A DNA stretch of 64,000 nt, from NCBI GenBank assembly GCA_023459055.1, contig JAEWVR010000016.1, forward strand, positions 123,543 through 187,542. The letters run 5' to 3'. Below, piece after piece: positions 8,629 to 17,811 of this stretch. Under the pieces are notes generated by a model. The model was given only the letters and a program-made list of their open reading frames with translations, was not told the origin of the DNA and ran no database searches. Every line of letters starts with the position of its first letter. Positions within the stretch are counted from its first letter, which is position 1. The translations under genes and the position numbers were made by a program. This DNA comes from Fibrobacterota bacterium (lineage in GTDB: Bacteria; Fibrobacterota; Chitinivibrionia; Chitinivibrionales; Chitinispirillaceae).

Positions 8629-10914
8629 ATGGCAACAACAACCGGACAATCTACTGGTAATATAAAGAAGAATAATGTAAAAAGCGGAACTCATACTGTA
8701 ACCATTAAAAAGTTAATTTCAGTTACTTTTAATAAAACCAGTTTTGATATAGCAGATAAAATTTCGTTTACAATTAAGAGCACTGGAATGACAGGTGCTC
8801 CCCTGTCAATTCAATTGATGGAAAAAGATTTGAATTGTAGCGGCTATCGGGTTGATTCGATGGATACTACAATATCGTCAGATTCTATGACTATTGATTG
8901 GCAGTTTCCGGTAGATAAAGTAAAAAAAATGAGAACCTATGTGCGTCCGAAAATGCCACGGTACTATGTGAATGTGTATAAAAAGAACAATGAAGTTTCC
9001 GGTATTTTAAAATCAAATGAGATTGATATTACCGGGAAGCTCAGAATTTCTATAGAGAACGAAAATGGTATTGCAGTTAAGGATCAAAAATTTACCATAA
9101 AATTATCTAACGGGATACTTATTTCTGGTGTGACTAATCAGGCTGGTATATTTGAGAAGAAAAATGTTCTGTTAGGTGAGCATACAATCAGTTTTATATC
9201 AAATCCATTAATTTCCAAAGGTAAACCGGAAGTCTTAGAATCACCGATAAAGGGCAAAACCTTTATTCTTGACATGTTTGATACAAATAGGTTTTTCTCT
9301 GGAAATTGCATCGTTAAATGTCTGCATCAAGTTGACAATAGGTATAGGTGGGTGTTGGATCCACCTGAATTCTGCATTGTTGAAAGTAAAAAAGCGGGTA
9401 AAGCTGAACCTGATAAAGTGTCAATTTATTATAACAAAGATTATAAGTTAACATGCAATAATACCGATATCACAAAAGCACGGGAATCAATTTTCAATCG
9501 ATATGATCAGGTATGTTCTCATTCTGTTGCAGGAGCTACACTTCCGGTGTTTGATAAGCGATACTGGAAATGGCTGAATACCGAGGTCCGGTATGAGATA
9601 AAAGGCGGACCAAAACCGCTTGTACTTAAAGCCTATCCATCCAATGAATATGCTTTAAGTATCTGTTTCCCAACACCGTCAATATTTGAATCCGGTGCAA
9701 AATATGGCGACAAGGTTGTTGAAAATTTTGAAGATAAGAAAATTAAACCGCTTGTTCCAAAAATATTTAAGTTTCAACCTAAACAACCCGATCAGGGAAA
9801 ATGGGGTGTACTTGAACATCCTCTTGCTATTATGTCAACAGACAGGCCTGTGGCATTTTCGATTAATGGTCAGGAGATAAATTTAAGCTTTTTAGACGCG
9901 ATAGGGTCCATTTTGACTATTTACAAAAAAGTTAATAGTATTGTTGACCTGATCAAACAAAATATACCTGAAGCAGGTTTCTATTATAAATTTGACAATA
10001 AATTTTTTGAAGGAAAATTGGGTCTTGCCTGGAGCTGGAAAGAATACAAAGATCATCGCGCATTTGTTGGTGTTGCAGCATCAATTGAATTGACATTGGT
10101 TTCAATCACAATTGAGCTTGGTATTGGATTTGACATATGCAATGTTGCCGGGCAATTATATGGAAGTCTTGCTGGTGATATAAAAATTGCTGCATCGCTG
10201 GAGAGAATTTCTCCTGATAATGTAATAGATCTGGTTATTCCATTTGCTGCAAATATTGGTTTGACCTTTGGTGCACGTGTGAAAGCAGGAACTCTTATTC
10301 GCGCAGATGCACTTGTAACATCTGGATTAAATTTTACTGCAGGGAAATTTAAATGTAATAGTAGTGATGGTTTAGGATTTGAAATGAATCTTAAATGGAC
10401 TGGGATAAAAGCTAAAGTTGCCGTATCTGCCGGGGTTGGAAAATCGGGAGGTAATAAATTACCAACAGGTCAACAGGCTGAAGCTTTTAATTCCGGCAAA
10501 GAATGGGTTTGGGCGGATGAGTGTGATTGGGGATTAATAAAGTGGCCTTCAGAAGAAAAATATGTACCTGATCATTTACCAAGCAATGAAATCAGTTCGA
10601 TATTTGAAACAATATTTACAAAGTGGCGAAATGTTACCGTGTATGATTCAATTGGCATTGAGTATAAACGGTCAGATGTTATTAATAGATTGGTTAAGGA
10701 AATTGATAATAAAAAAGATATGAAACGTACTAAAAATGTTGTTGAAGCTATTGCACGTAAAGTCAGAGAAGATTTTAAGAATTCGTATGAGACTGTTAAC
10801 GGTTCAACAGGGTTACAATTAGCAAAATTTAACAAGTATTTAAAAAGTGAATTTGTAAAACTTCTCCAGAGCAATATTGATACATCTTTACAATTAATGA
10901 ATAAATTAAAATAG
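8629..10914 (+). CDS. Large unknown protein downstream of PAAR, candidate cargo/effector
   Basis: 761 residues, 15 bases after the PAAR gene, with no signal peptide. About residues 30-135 and 135-215 form two beta-rich modules that recur in the protein at 13038: a strand-rich unit ending in a proline-rich stretch, then an Ig/carboxypeptidase-regulatory-like unit ending GEHTISF. About 460-610 is unusual: short glycine- and alanine-rich strands (GVAAS, GIGFD, GSLAGD, GLTFGARV) that could form a membrane-inserting or barrel-like region. The last 120 residues are charged and helical. I recognise no catalytic motif. Position suggests a secreted effector or spike adaptor; this is inference. Confidence 0.7.
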   Translation: MATTTGQSTGNIKKNNVKSGTHTVTIKKLISVTFNKTSFDIADKISFTIKSTGMTGAPLSIQLMEKDLNCSGYRVDSMDTTISSDSMTIDWQFPVDKVKKMRTYVRPKMPRYYVNVYKKNNEVSGILKSNEIDITGKLRISIENENGIAVKDQKFTIKLSNGILISGVTNQAGIFEKKNVLLGEHTISFISNPLISKGKPEVLESPIKGKTFILDMFDTNRFFSGNCIVKCLHQVDNRYRWVLDPPEFCIVESKKAGKAEPDKVSIYYNKDYKLTCNNTDITKARESIFNRYDQVCSHSVAGATLPVFDKRYWKWLNTEVRYEIKGGPKPLVLKAYPSNEYALSICFPTPSIFESGAKYGDKVVENFEDKKIKPLVPKIFKFQPKQPDQGKWGVLEHPLAIMSTDRPVAFSINGQEINLSFLDAIGSILTIYKKVNSIVDLIKQNIPEAGFYYKFDNKFFEGKLGLAWSWKEYKDHRAFVGVAASIELTLVSITIELGIGFDICNVAGQLYGSLAGDIKIAASLERISPDNVIDLVIPFAANIGLTFGARVKAGTLIRADALVTSGLNFTAGKFKCNSSDGLGFEMNLKWTGIKAKVAVSAGVGKSGGNKLPTGQQAEAFNSGKEWVWADECDWGLIKWPSEEKYVPDHLPSNEISSIFETIFTKWRNVTVYDSIGIEYKRSDVINRLVKEIDNKKDMKRTKNVVEAIARKVREDFKNSYETVNGSTGLQLAKFNKYLKSEFVKLLQSNIDTSLQLMNKLK

Positions 10915-10923
10915 GTAACAATA

Positions 10924-11694
10924 ATGGAATTTTTAAATGAAATTGCTATTGAGATCGGGAAACCAGTGACTTTTTATAAGTGTGTTGTATTTTTTTTTGA
11001 ATTACTCAAAGAACAATTAATCTATCTTAATGTACTTTTATCACGACCTTCGTTAATTGCTCTCTCCTGTATAATCCTGTTTTTATACTGCAGTTCAGTA
11101 GGATTCTATATTTACGGAAAACACTTAAAAAAGAAACTAATAAAGGTACAATCATGGCCGACTGTACAGGGTGTGGTTGTGGAATCGGAAGTTCTTGGAA
11201 GTACCAATTCACGAGTGAATAGTAATATCAATTCAACAACCTATTCTGCCCAAATCAAGTATACCTATACCGTTTTTAATAAGCAATATACAAATAGTAA
11301 ACTTAACTGGGGTGGGCGTTTTGAATCTTCATCAAAGGAGCAGATTCAGGCGTACGCCGATATGTATCCTGTTGGTAAGGAACTTCGTGTTTACTACAAT
11401 GAAACCGATCCTAAAGAATCGATTGTCGATATTGACATTAAGGGTAATACGTTTATTTATAAGCTGGGCGTTTTTATGTGTATAATTATTGCAACTGGTT
11501 TTTTATGTGGATTAATTATTGAACTTGGGAATGAACGAAAGCGATATGAAGAAAGAGAATATGAGAAATATCAAAAATCACCGCAGTACCAGGAGTACCT
11601 GTTGGAAAGTAAGCGAATTGAGGATTCATTACAAAATGAACAATTAATAAACGAAACAATAGTACCATCAGAAGAAAATACAAGTGAGGAATAA
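10924..11694 (+). CDS. DUF3592 membrane protein, possible immunity protein
   Basis: 256 residues. Two membrane segments (about residues 39-60 and 176-200) flank a soluble DUF3592 domain (about 75-172; WPTVQGVV, then IKYTYTV and LRVYYNETDP). The C-terminus is charged and coiled-coil-like (EERKRYEEREYEKY). DUF3592 proteins are poorly characterised and often lie beside secreted toxins. The gene is 9 bases from the candidate effector before it and abuts the next gene. An immunity role for a membrane-active effector is a reasonable but untested reading. Confidence 0.75.
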   Translation: MEFLNEIAIEIGKPVTFYKCVVFFFELLKEQLIYLNVLLSRPSLIALSCIILFLYCSSVGFYIYGKHLKKKLIKVQSWPTVQGVVVESEVLGSTNSRVNSNINSTTYSAQIKYTYTVFNKQYTNSKLNWGGRFESSSKEQIQAYADMYPVGKELRVYYNETDPKESIVDIDIKGNTFIYKLGVFMCIIIATGFLCGLIIELGNERKRYEEREYEKYQKSPQYQEYLLESKRIEDSLQNEQLINETIVPSEENTSEE

Positions 11695-12495
11695 TTGAAC
11701 TATATTTACAATGTAGAGATGTTTGCGTGCAAATGCATTATTGAGATACACATGAACGGGTTATGTGTGTTCAGAATCGATGCAACCAAAGGGTCAAGCG
11801 TAACATACCCGCTCAATACTGAACTCGCAGGCGATAATTCACTTAAACTTGTGATGTATCCAGTGCTTCTTGAAACAGGGATACTATCCACTCCTGCTGA
11901 CATAGTCGTGGAGGGTGCTATTAAACGTTACAATACTGGTGATGTTACAGGTCCGGAATGTGGAGATCTTCTTATGTCAATTGATATTGAGGATATACAG
12001 GCTGCATTCGATCCGGAAGCGTTATCTCTTCAACAATTGAAGGATCTGTTTCCTTTGACAAAAACATTTGCCTTTGAAAACGAAGGAATCAGTTTTAAAA
12101 ACAGATTAATCGATGCTCAAATAATTACCGATAAAAAAGAAGTGGTTGAATACGCAATCAAATTGCGTGATATCATAAAACGACAGGATTTGGAATCACT
12201 TTACATAGAATATCGGCCAAAGCTTGATGATTATGCGCTTGCATATCCGGAGGAATTTACTGATCCGGAAAGCTGGTTTGCTAATTTGTTCAGGAATGAC
12301 TTCTTCCCCGGAGGGCCAATCGTTGAATTTGATCGCGATGACATCGTTGCCAGACCGTGGTGTGATGGCCGGATCTGGGAAGTGTCTCGTAAACCGTATC
12401 AGCCTTTTTTTATGAATAAAGGTCTTGATGGAGATATTAATATGATTGAACTGTATGTTGGCAGGGTTGATGGAAAACTGAAAATTATCCGATGA
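11695..12495 (+). CDS. Unknown protein of the effector island
   Basis: 266 residues. The frame begins with TTG directly after the previous TAA, with GAGGA about 5 bases before it. An in-frame ATG at 11719 would shorten it by 8 residues. The first 90 residues look like a beta-sandwich (YPLNTELAGDNSLKLVMYPV). Helices follow around residues 100-180, then a conserved-looking end rich in aromatics (FFPGGPIVEFDRD, WCDGRIWEVSRK). No signal peptide and no motif I can name. Proteins of this general plan occur beside type VI spike genes, so an adaptor or immunity role is possible. Confidence 0.7.
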   Translation: MNYIYNVEMFACKCIIEIHMNGLCVFRIDATKGSSVTYPLNTELAGDNSLKLVMYPVLLETGILSTPADIVVEGAIKRYNTGDVTGPECGDLLMSIDIEDIQAAFDPEALSLQQLKDLFPLTKTFAFENEGISFKNRLIDAQIITDKKEVVEYAIKLRDIIKRQDLESLYIEYRPKLDDYALAYPEEFTDPESWFANLFRNDFFPGGPIVEFDRDDIVARPWCDGRIWEVSRKPYQPFFMNKGLDGDINMIELYVGRVDGKLKIIR

Positions 12496-12552
12496 TAAAA
12501 TAAATAATAGAAATGTATGAAGTAAAACGCAAAATGTAAAGGTTTTTTAACA

Positions 12553-12999
12553 ATGATAAATAATCAGTTCGTTCTTAACTTTCCTGAAAACTGGAAAGAA
12601 TCAACAGTGTACACTTTCGAAGGCCCTGAGGATAGCGGCGTTCAGCATAATCTTGTGTTGATGATTGAACGTGACATTGACAAAAAAGCAGATCTTGAAG
12701 CATATGTTGCATCGCGGATTGAACATCTTGGTCAAGCACTGCCATCATTTGAACTGCTTTCCAAAAAGGCATCGCTTATCAGTGAAAGTCAGGCTGTGGA
12801 GATTGTATATACCTATACACCGGGGACAATTCAGCTTTTTCAGAAACAATATTATATTCACAAAGTACCGGCGATTTTTCTTTTTACAGCAACATTTATC
12901 AAGAAAACGCTACGTACACTTGAACCGGAAATTGATGCGATAGTACATTCGTTGAATACAATTGATGAAAAGAATGTTGTGGACCATTTTTACAAATAG
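12553..12999 (+). CDS. DUF1795/DcrB-like protein, likely Eag-type effector chaperone
   Basis: 148 residues, close to the usual length of Eag chaperones. It starts with the family pattern NQFVLNFPENWKESTVYTF, followed by a long helix (ADLEAYVASRIEHL) and strands ending FLFTATF. In the known family, DUF1795 proteins bind the hydrophobic segments of PAAR-containing type VI effectors and keep them soluble until loading. Here it lies between the first cargo candidate and the second effector, in the same direction. Small gaps (57 and 38 bases) suggest one transcript. No membrane segment. Confidence 0.85.
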   Translation: MINNQFVLNFPENWKESTVYTFEGPEDSGVQHNLVLMIERDIDKKADLEAYVASRIEHLGQALPSFELLSKKASLISESQAVEIVYTYTPGTIQLFQKQYYIHKVPAIFLFTATFIKKTLRTLEPEIDAIVHSLNTIDEKNVVDHFYK

Positions 13000-13037
13000 A
13001 TAATGCGATTGTATAAATAAACAGGATATTTACCATT

Positions 13038-13943
13038 ATGAGTAATGATTTTCAGGCGCCAACCGACAAGAAAAACAAGATAAAGGTTGAATCTGAAATT
13101 GTAATTGCGCAGTTTCAGTGTAATGCTGCGGTTGCGAATAATGAAGTACCGGTGTATGTGAAAACGGTATTTGTCGGCGATGGTGCATTAATAGAGATCA
13201 AGGGAAAGAGCAGTGAGGGAAAAGCACCGGGAACGATCAAAGGAGAGGTGCGTAATAATTGCTTTTACGGGAAACTGCCGATTCCGGAAAAGGTGAAGGA
13301 TGGGGCAGAGATCTGGTTTGAAGCGAAACTGCCAAAACACGGATGCAAGCTTGAATCAGATAAAATTACGGCGCGCCCGATTATCGAAATGAGCCGCATG
13401 GAGTGGGATCGTAAGATTGTACACCGCGGGGAGATTGCAAAAGCAACGATAGAATTTGCGGATGGAGTAACTGATGGCACAATGGCAACTATGTCAATTT
13501 ACGAATACAGTCCGGAAGGGTACCATACAAAGGTTCTGAGACAACCGATGATTGTTGAAAACAGTAAACTCGAACTTAACTGGGAGTTTGACTATAAAGA
13601 CGTTGACAAAATACCAACACAGGCCGAGCTCGAACCAAAAGGCAGAAGTTACGCTCCACCGAAGTTTTTCTTTGTTGCGGATATTAATGGTGTCAGGGTT
13701 GGCGAGGATTTGATGGGGGGGCTTTTGGAGTTTCGGGATGAGATTAAACTGTGTCTGAAAGATACCAATGGAGAGCCTATTGTCAATGAAGAGTTAGACA
13801 TTTATCTGGCAGATGGAAAAGTATTGACAGGCACACTTAATGAAAATGGTGAAGCTTCATTCGAGGATACTGCTCCAGGTCCATATTCCATTTTGTTTAA
13901 AAAGATTTCGTCTGTGCAATCAGTTTTACCTGTATCAGATTGA
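13038..13943 (+). CDS. Ig-like two-module protein, possible spike adaptor
   Basis: 301 residues, no signal peptide. Three beta-rich segments are visible: about 15-115, about 115-225 (from TARPIIEMSRMEWD to a proline-rich PPKFFFV) and about 225-300 (LCLKDTNGEPIVNEELDIYL, then TLNENGEASFED and PYSILFKK). The last two match, in order, the N-terminal half of the 761-residue protein at 8629. That points to a shared accessory unit rather than an enzyme. Ig-like extensions of this kind are known on VgrG and spike-associated proteins and may dock cargo. No catalytic residues recognised. Confidence 0.72.
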   Translation: MSNDFQAPTDKKNKIKVESEIVIAQFQCNAAVANNEVPVYVKTVFVGDGALIEIKGKSSEGKAPGTIKGEVRNNCFYGKLPIPEKVKDGAEIWFEAKLPKHGCKLESDKITARPIIEMSRMEWDRKIVHRGEIAKATIEFADGVTDGTMATMSIYEYSPEGYHTKVLRQPMIVENSKLELNWEFDYKDVDKIPTQAELEPKGRSYAPPKFFFVADINGVRVGEDLMGGLLEFRDEIKLCLKDTNGEPIVNEELDIYLADGKVLTGTLNENGEASFEDTAPGPYSILFKKISSVQSVLPVSD

Positions 13944-13999
13944 GATTATCAATGGGTTGCTAAATTGAGATTACGCTTCGAAAAAGAGGATAAGAATAT

Positions 14000-16693
14000 A
14001 TGACTATTAAAAAGGAATCATGGTATACAATAAAGGAGGGGGATTCACTTTCTAAGATTGCAAAAGCTGCAAGTGTTGTAGATTGGCGAATTATATATAA
14101 TCATCCTGAAAACAGTTCTTTTCGTAAAAATAATCCGAATCCTGATATGATTAAACCTGGTTCAATGTTGTGGATTCCGCTTGAGATTAGAAAAACAACC
14201 GGGGCTACACTGATCAATTTAGAAAAAAAACGGGATGCTATTTGTGTTGCAGATGCACATATGCATATTCAATCTGGTCATGTTGGTACCCTGCCGTTTG
14301 CTTTAGGTGCTGTAGTTTGTGATTACAGGAAAATGGTTCTGGATATTCCAACATCAAGGGTTTTGGAGAGTCTTAACAGAGAACTTTTAGATAATTACGC
14401 AACATTTTACGACAAAAACAGAGGGCTTATTAAAGATTGGTGGGCTGATCAAAAAACTGTTCAAGAAACTTATGATGACCTTGTAAAAGTCGTTGCAGAT
14501 GGGACGTCAAAAATAATTGAAATCGTTAATATGATGCATTCTGCAAAAAGCCAAATTCGTGACTCGGGTGCTGAAATTACAATTAATGCATTGAGCAAAT
14601 ATGTAGAAATTGTACAAAGTGCACCTGCTATGACAAAGGAATTGATACAAAAACTTAATAATTTAAGTTCTCTTGTAACGGATAAAAGGGCACTTCACAT
14701 ACTTACCTGGTTGAATATGCTTATTGCATATAACGTTTATCTTATATCCAATTATGCCAAAAAGGAGATTGCGGTAGCTTCCGCAACGATAGATCTGATT
14801 ATAGAACAACAACGAAGTACCTGTGAATCTATTATAAAAGTACTGGAATCATTTGTCGAAGTTGACAAAAAGATTTTTGACGTTTTTGTCAGAAAGACAA
14901 TGCAAGTACTTGCAGATGTATCTAACAAAACAATACAAGTTCTGGTTAAGTGGAATCCTGCTTCATATGCTGATAAATTTATCGGATTGATTGCTAATGC
15001 TGCTTTTAGTTATAGTGAGTTTTTTGCTGTACAGAAACGAAAAACACATAAAATAGCAGCAATGACAGTGGAAGGGAATGCAAGATCACTTTTGGCTTAT
15101 ACTTTAAAAAATGGTATCTACCCAGAAAACGTTTTTGCTCCAATCATAGCTTTGCCAATGGATCTTGACTTTGCACATATCGATAGATTTGAGAATGATG
15201 ATAAAAAAGCAGTTGTCTACCGATATGCGAATAAGCAATATCGCCTGATTTATTTACCGGGAAAATTTGAAGATGAACCTGAATTTTTAAATTATCTGAA
15301 GACGTTAATGAAAGAGTCTCGTCTTCCAATGTCTCGTTTTTCAGCGGCTATTCTTTCAAGAGCGTATAAAGAAATAGCCCACATTGGTCATAATTTTTTC
15401 CCTCCTGATACAAGTGAAAATGAACTTGATATTTATAGAAAACTGAATTTATTAGTGGAGATACCTGGTGATTTCTATTACTTTCATAGTCGCATTTCCG
15501 GTAAAAATAAGGGAAAACTGGTCTGGGTAAATAAAACGGAATATAAGTTATATGAAAAATGGGATGTTCAATGTAATGATTCCATTGTGTCAGCACTGCA
15601 AAATCCCTGGAGAATAGTACCTCTCTATCATTTTGAACCAAGAAGATATTCCGGCAATTGCGATGATGCCTTTCAGTATGTGATGCATAAATCCAGTCAC
15701 GCTTATAGTGGCGGTGATATTTACAGGCTTTTTGCAGGAATTAAGGTATATCCCAATCTGGGTTATAAACCATTAGATCCGCGATTACCAAGCTTAAAAG
15801 TACTTTACAAACAGTGTGTCGAAAATGATATACCGATCATGACGCATGGAAGTCCTCAAGGCGCGTTTACACATGATAGACCATTCTATTATGAGTATGA
15901 TGTGGCTGCTAAAACAGAGCCAATATGTAAACAAAGTGACATTGATTACAGCGTAAAGAATAAATCTGCGAAAGACGCAACATATTATTTTATGCAGGAG
16001 TATGCATCCCCGTATGCGTGGGAACAGGTTTTAAAAGAATATCCGGATCTAAAACTTTGTATCGCACATTTTGGTGGATCTGATAATAAACCAACAAAAA
16101 AAGAACCACTTTCCGGATGGGATGTAGCAATTGATGTTACTATTGCAAGGAGTGGGGGATGGGATACGTCTGTTTGGAATCAAAAAATTATTTCGATGAT
16201 TCAAACCTATAAAAATCTGTATACTGACATCTCTTGTCACAATGTCAATACTCTTCTTGAAAATCTTCCCCGGGCTATTCAGGCATGGCCAGATTTGCGG
16301 AAGAGAATAATGTTTGGTACTGACTGGTATATGACAGAGATACAAGGTTTGAGCTATGAAGCGTTTATTGATCAAATGAAAGATGGTATTTACAAAATGG
16401 ATGCGCAAATCAGAGGCTCCGGTGTGCTTCCCCAAAAAGATCCGCATTTATGGGAGTGGTTTACAGAAATAAATCCATTCAGGTTTTACAGATTTGATAG
16501 AATTGCGCATGAGTATACAAAGGAATTAGAAAGAGGTATTAAGACATTTGGTAGTGCAATGATTGCTGATGAAAAGAAAATATCAAAAATTGATTACGCA
16601 AAAAAACAGGAATTACTTGTATATAAAATTGCAAAGCACTTAGTAGAAATCGGAGAATTACCAAAAAATGATGCCAAAACAAGTTCATCATAA
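14000..16693 (+). CDS. LysM-amidohydrolase fusion, candidate secreted effector
   Basis: 897 residues. About residues 6-60 are LysM-like (WYTIKEGDSLSKIAK, then YNHPEN and IKPGSMLWIPL), of the version seen in spike-associated proteins. Residues about 80-90 start an Amidohydro_2-type metal-dependent TIM barrel (DAHMH with His87 and His89). Further likely ligands are His616 (MTHGSP), His690 (IAHFGG) and Asp775 (FGTDW). Between the first HxH and the rest of the barrel lies a large helical insertion (about 140-360) unlike normal family members, which are 300-400 residues. The split barrel plus LysM suggests a specialised delivered hydrolase; the substrate is unknown. It overlaps the following lipoprotein gene by 26 bases, a tight effector-immunity-like arrangement. 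Confidence 0.85.
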   Translation: MTIKKESWYTIKEGDSLSKIAKAASVVDWRIIYNHPENSSFRKNNPNPDMIKPGSMLWIPLEIRKTTGATLINLEKKRDAICVADAHMHIQSGHVGTLPFALGAVVCDYRKMVLDIPTSRVLESLNRELLDNYATFYDKNRGLIKDWWADQKTVQETYDDLVKVVADGTSKIIEIVNMMHSAKSQIRDSGAEITINALSKYVEIVQSAPAMTKELIQKLNNLSSLVTDKRALHILTWLNMLIAYNVYLISNYAKKEIAVASATIDLIIEQQRSTCESIIKVLESFVEVDKKIFDVFVRKTMQVLADVSNKTIQVLVKWNPASYADKFIGLIANAAFSYSEFFAVQKRKTHKIAAMTVEGNARSLLAYTLKNGIYPENVFAPIIALPMDLDFAHIDRFENDDKKAVVYRYANKQYRLIYLPGKFEDEPEFLNYLKTLMKESRLPMSRFSAAILSRAYKEIAHIGHNFFPPDTSENELDIYRKLNLLVEIPGDFYYFHSRISGKNKGKLVWVNKTEYKLYEKWDVQCNDSIVSALQNPWRIVPLYHFEPRRYSGNCDDAFQYVMHKSSHAYSGGDIYRLFAGIKVYPNLGYKPLDPRLPSLKVLYKQCVENDIPIMTHGSPQGAFTHDRPFYYEYDVAAKTEPICKQSDIDYSVKNKSAKDATYYFMQEYASPYAWEQVLKEYPDLKLCIAHFGGSDNKPTKKEPLSGWDVAIDVTIARSGGWDTSVWNQKIISMIQTYKNLYTDISCHNVNTLLENLPRAIQAWPDLRKRIMFGTDWYMTEIQGLSYEAFIDQMKDGIYKMDAQIRGSGVLPQKDPHLWEWFTEINPFRFYRFDRIAHEYTKELERGIKTFGSAMIADEKKISKIDYAKKQELLVYKIAKHLVEIGELPKNDAKTSSS

Positions 16694-17792
16694 TAAATCA
16701 TTGTTTGTACAATGTTGTTTAGTGATTATCTGTTTTACATTTGTAGTATCATGTCAATCAAGAGAAGGAAAATTAAAAAAAATGAATGAAAATACACTGC
16801 AACCACATATTGATGCTGAACCTCATTTTCAGGCTACAGAAGAACCATATGATTATTTGTTTCAAACAGCTCATGCACATACCTTCGCAGCGCTAACAGA
16901 CGGTGGTATTGAGTTATTACACTGCGGAGAAGATTTTAAAGCAGAAGCATTGCCATCTGATGGTGTTGAATATGGCGGTGATATAAGTATTGCCCCACGC
17001 TATTCCGATGAATGGATTGGTTACGGTCAGACCCGTGGCTTTGACCAATACAATCTCAGAACACATGAGCACAAGTGGCATATGGTAGCACCACGATTAG
17101 AAGAAACGGTCAAAGCCTGTCGTGCAATCGATCCGGAAAAAAATATATTTGCATTCATGATTGAATGGCGAGAAGGTGCAAAAGTAAAAAGAATCTTTAA
17201 AGTTTGTGATCTGTCGCAAGAAGAAATGATAGTTTTAAAAAAAGTTGAAACAGATTTTATACCTGGAGGTTTTGCCTACAACTCCTTTGCAGTAAAAGAT
17301 AGTGTACTATTTTATTTGAGTGAGAAAGATGAAGCATTGTGTTCAGTTGATAAAAACTGGAACCCTGTTACTCATCCATTTACAGCGGCATATAATGAAC
17401 ATCATAAAAAGTTTTTTATGACACAGAGAATTGAAATTCATCCAACCCTACCAATAGCTATTATTAGTGCAAAAGGTACATTTTTGATTTCATGGAAGGA
17501 TAATAAGAAAAACCTTATGCCATTAGTCAGTCTTGATAAAAATATTGCAACGGGAAGCTATTCGTTTTCACCTGATGGGAAATATATCGTATGGCGCAGT
17601 GTAAAACTTGGAGCTGATGATAAATATTATTATGCCGAGGTGAGTGAAAAGATTCCTGGCTATGTTGGTATTCCTAAACTTCTTCCAATAAGTTATCAAA
17701 TAAACGATGCGGAGGCGATATTATGGGCTAGTAATCCTCCAACTGTTTTGGTTGCTAAATCAGATGGACTTTACTGGTGGCATATAAAGTAA
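16668..17792 (+). CDS. Lipoprotein, candidate immunity protein (copy 1)
   Basis: 374 residues. A hydrophobic signal ends in a lipobox-like VVSCQS, so the mature protein would be lipid-anchored on the periplasmic side. The body is beta-rich with repeated short motifs (FAYNSFAVKD, YSFSPDGKYIVW), as in WD40/TolB-like propellers. It starts inside the end of the LysM-amidohydrolase gene and is followed 4 bases later by a close paralogue. A periplasmic lipoprotein directly after a putative cell-envelope effector fits an immunity role; this is inference from context. Confidence 0.78.
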   Translation: MMPKQVHHNKSLFVQCCLVIICFTFVVSCQSREGKLKKMNENTLQPHIDAEPHFQATEEPYDYLFQTAHAHTFAALTDGGIELLHCGEDFKAEALPSDGVEYGGDISIAPRYSDEWIGYGQTRGFDQYNLRTHEHKWHMVAPRLEETVKACRAIDPEKNIFAFMIEWREGAKVKRIFKVCDLSQEEMIVLKKVETDFIPGGFAYNSFAVKDSVLFYLSEKDEALCSVDKNWNPVTHPFTAAYNEHHKKFFMTQRIEIHPTLPIAIISAKGTFLISWKDNKKNLMPLVSLDKNIATGSYSFSPDGKYIVWRSVKLGADDKYYYAEVSEKIPGYVGIPKLLPISYQINDAEAILWASNPPTVLVAKSDGLYWWHIK

Positions 17793-17811
17793 TTGTTTGC
17801 AGAATACGGCG

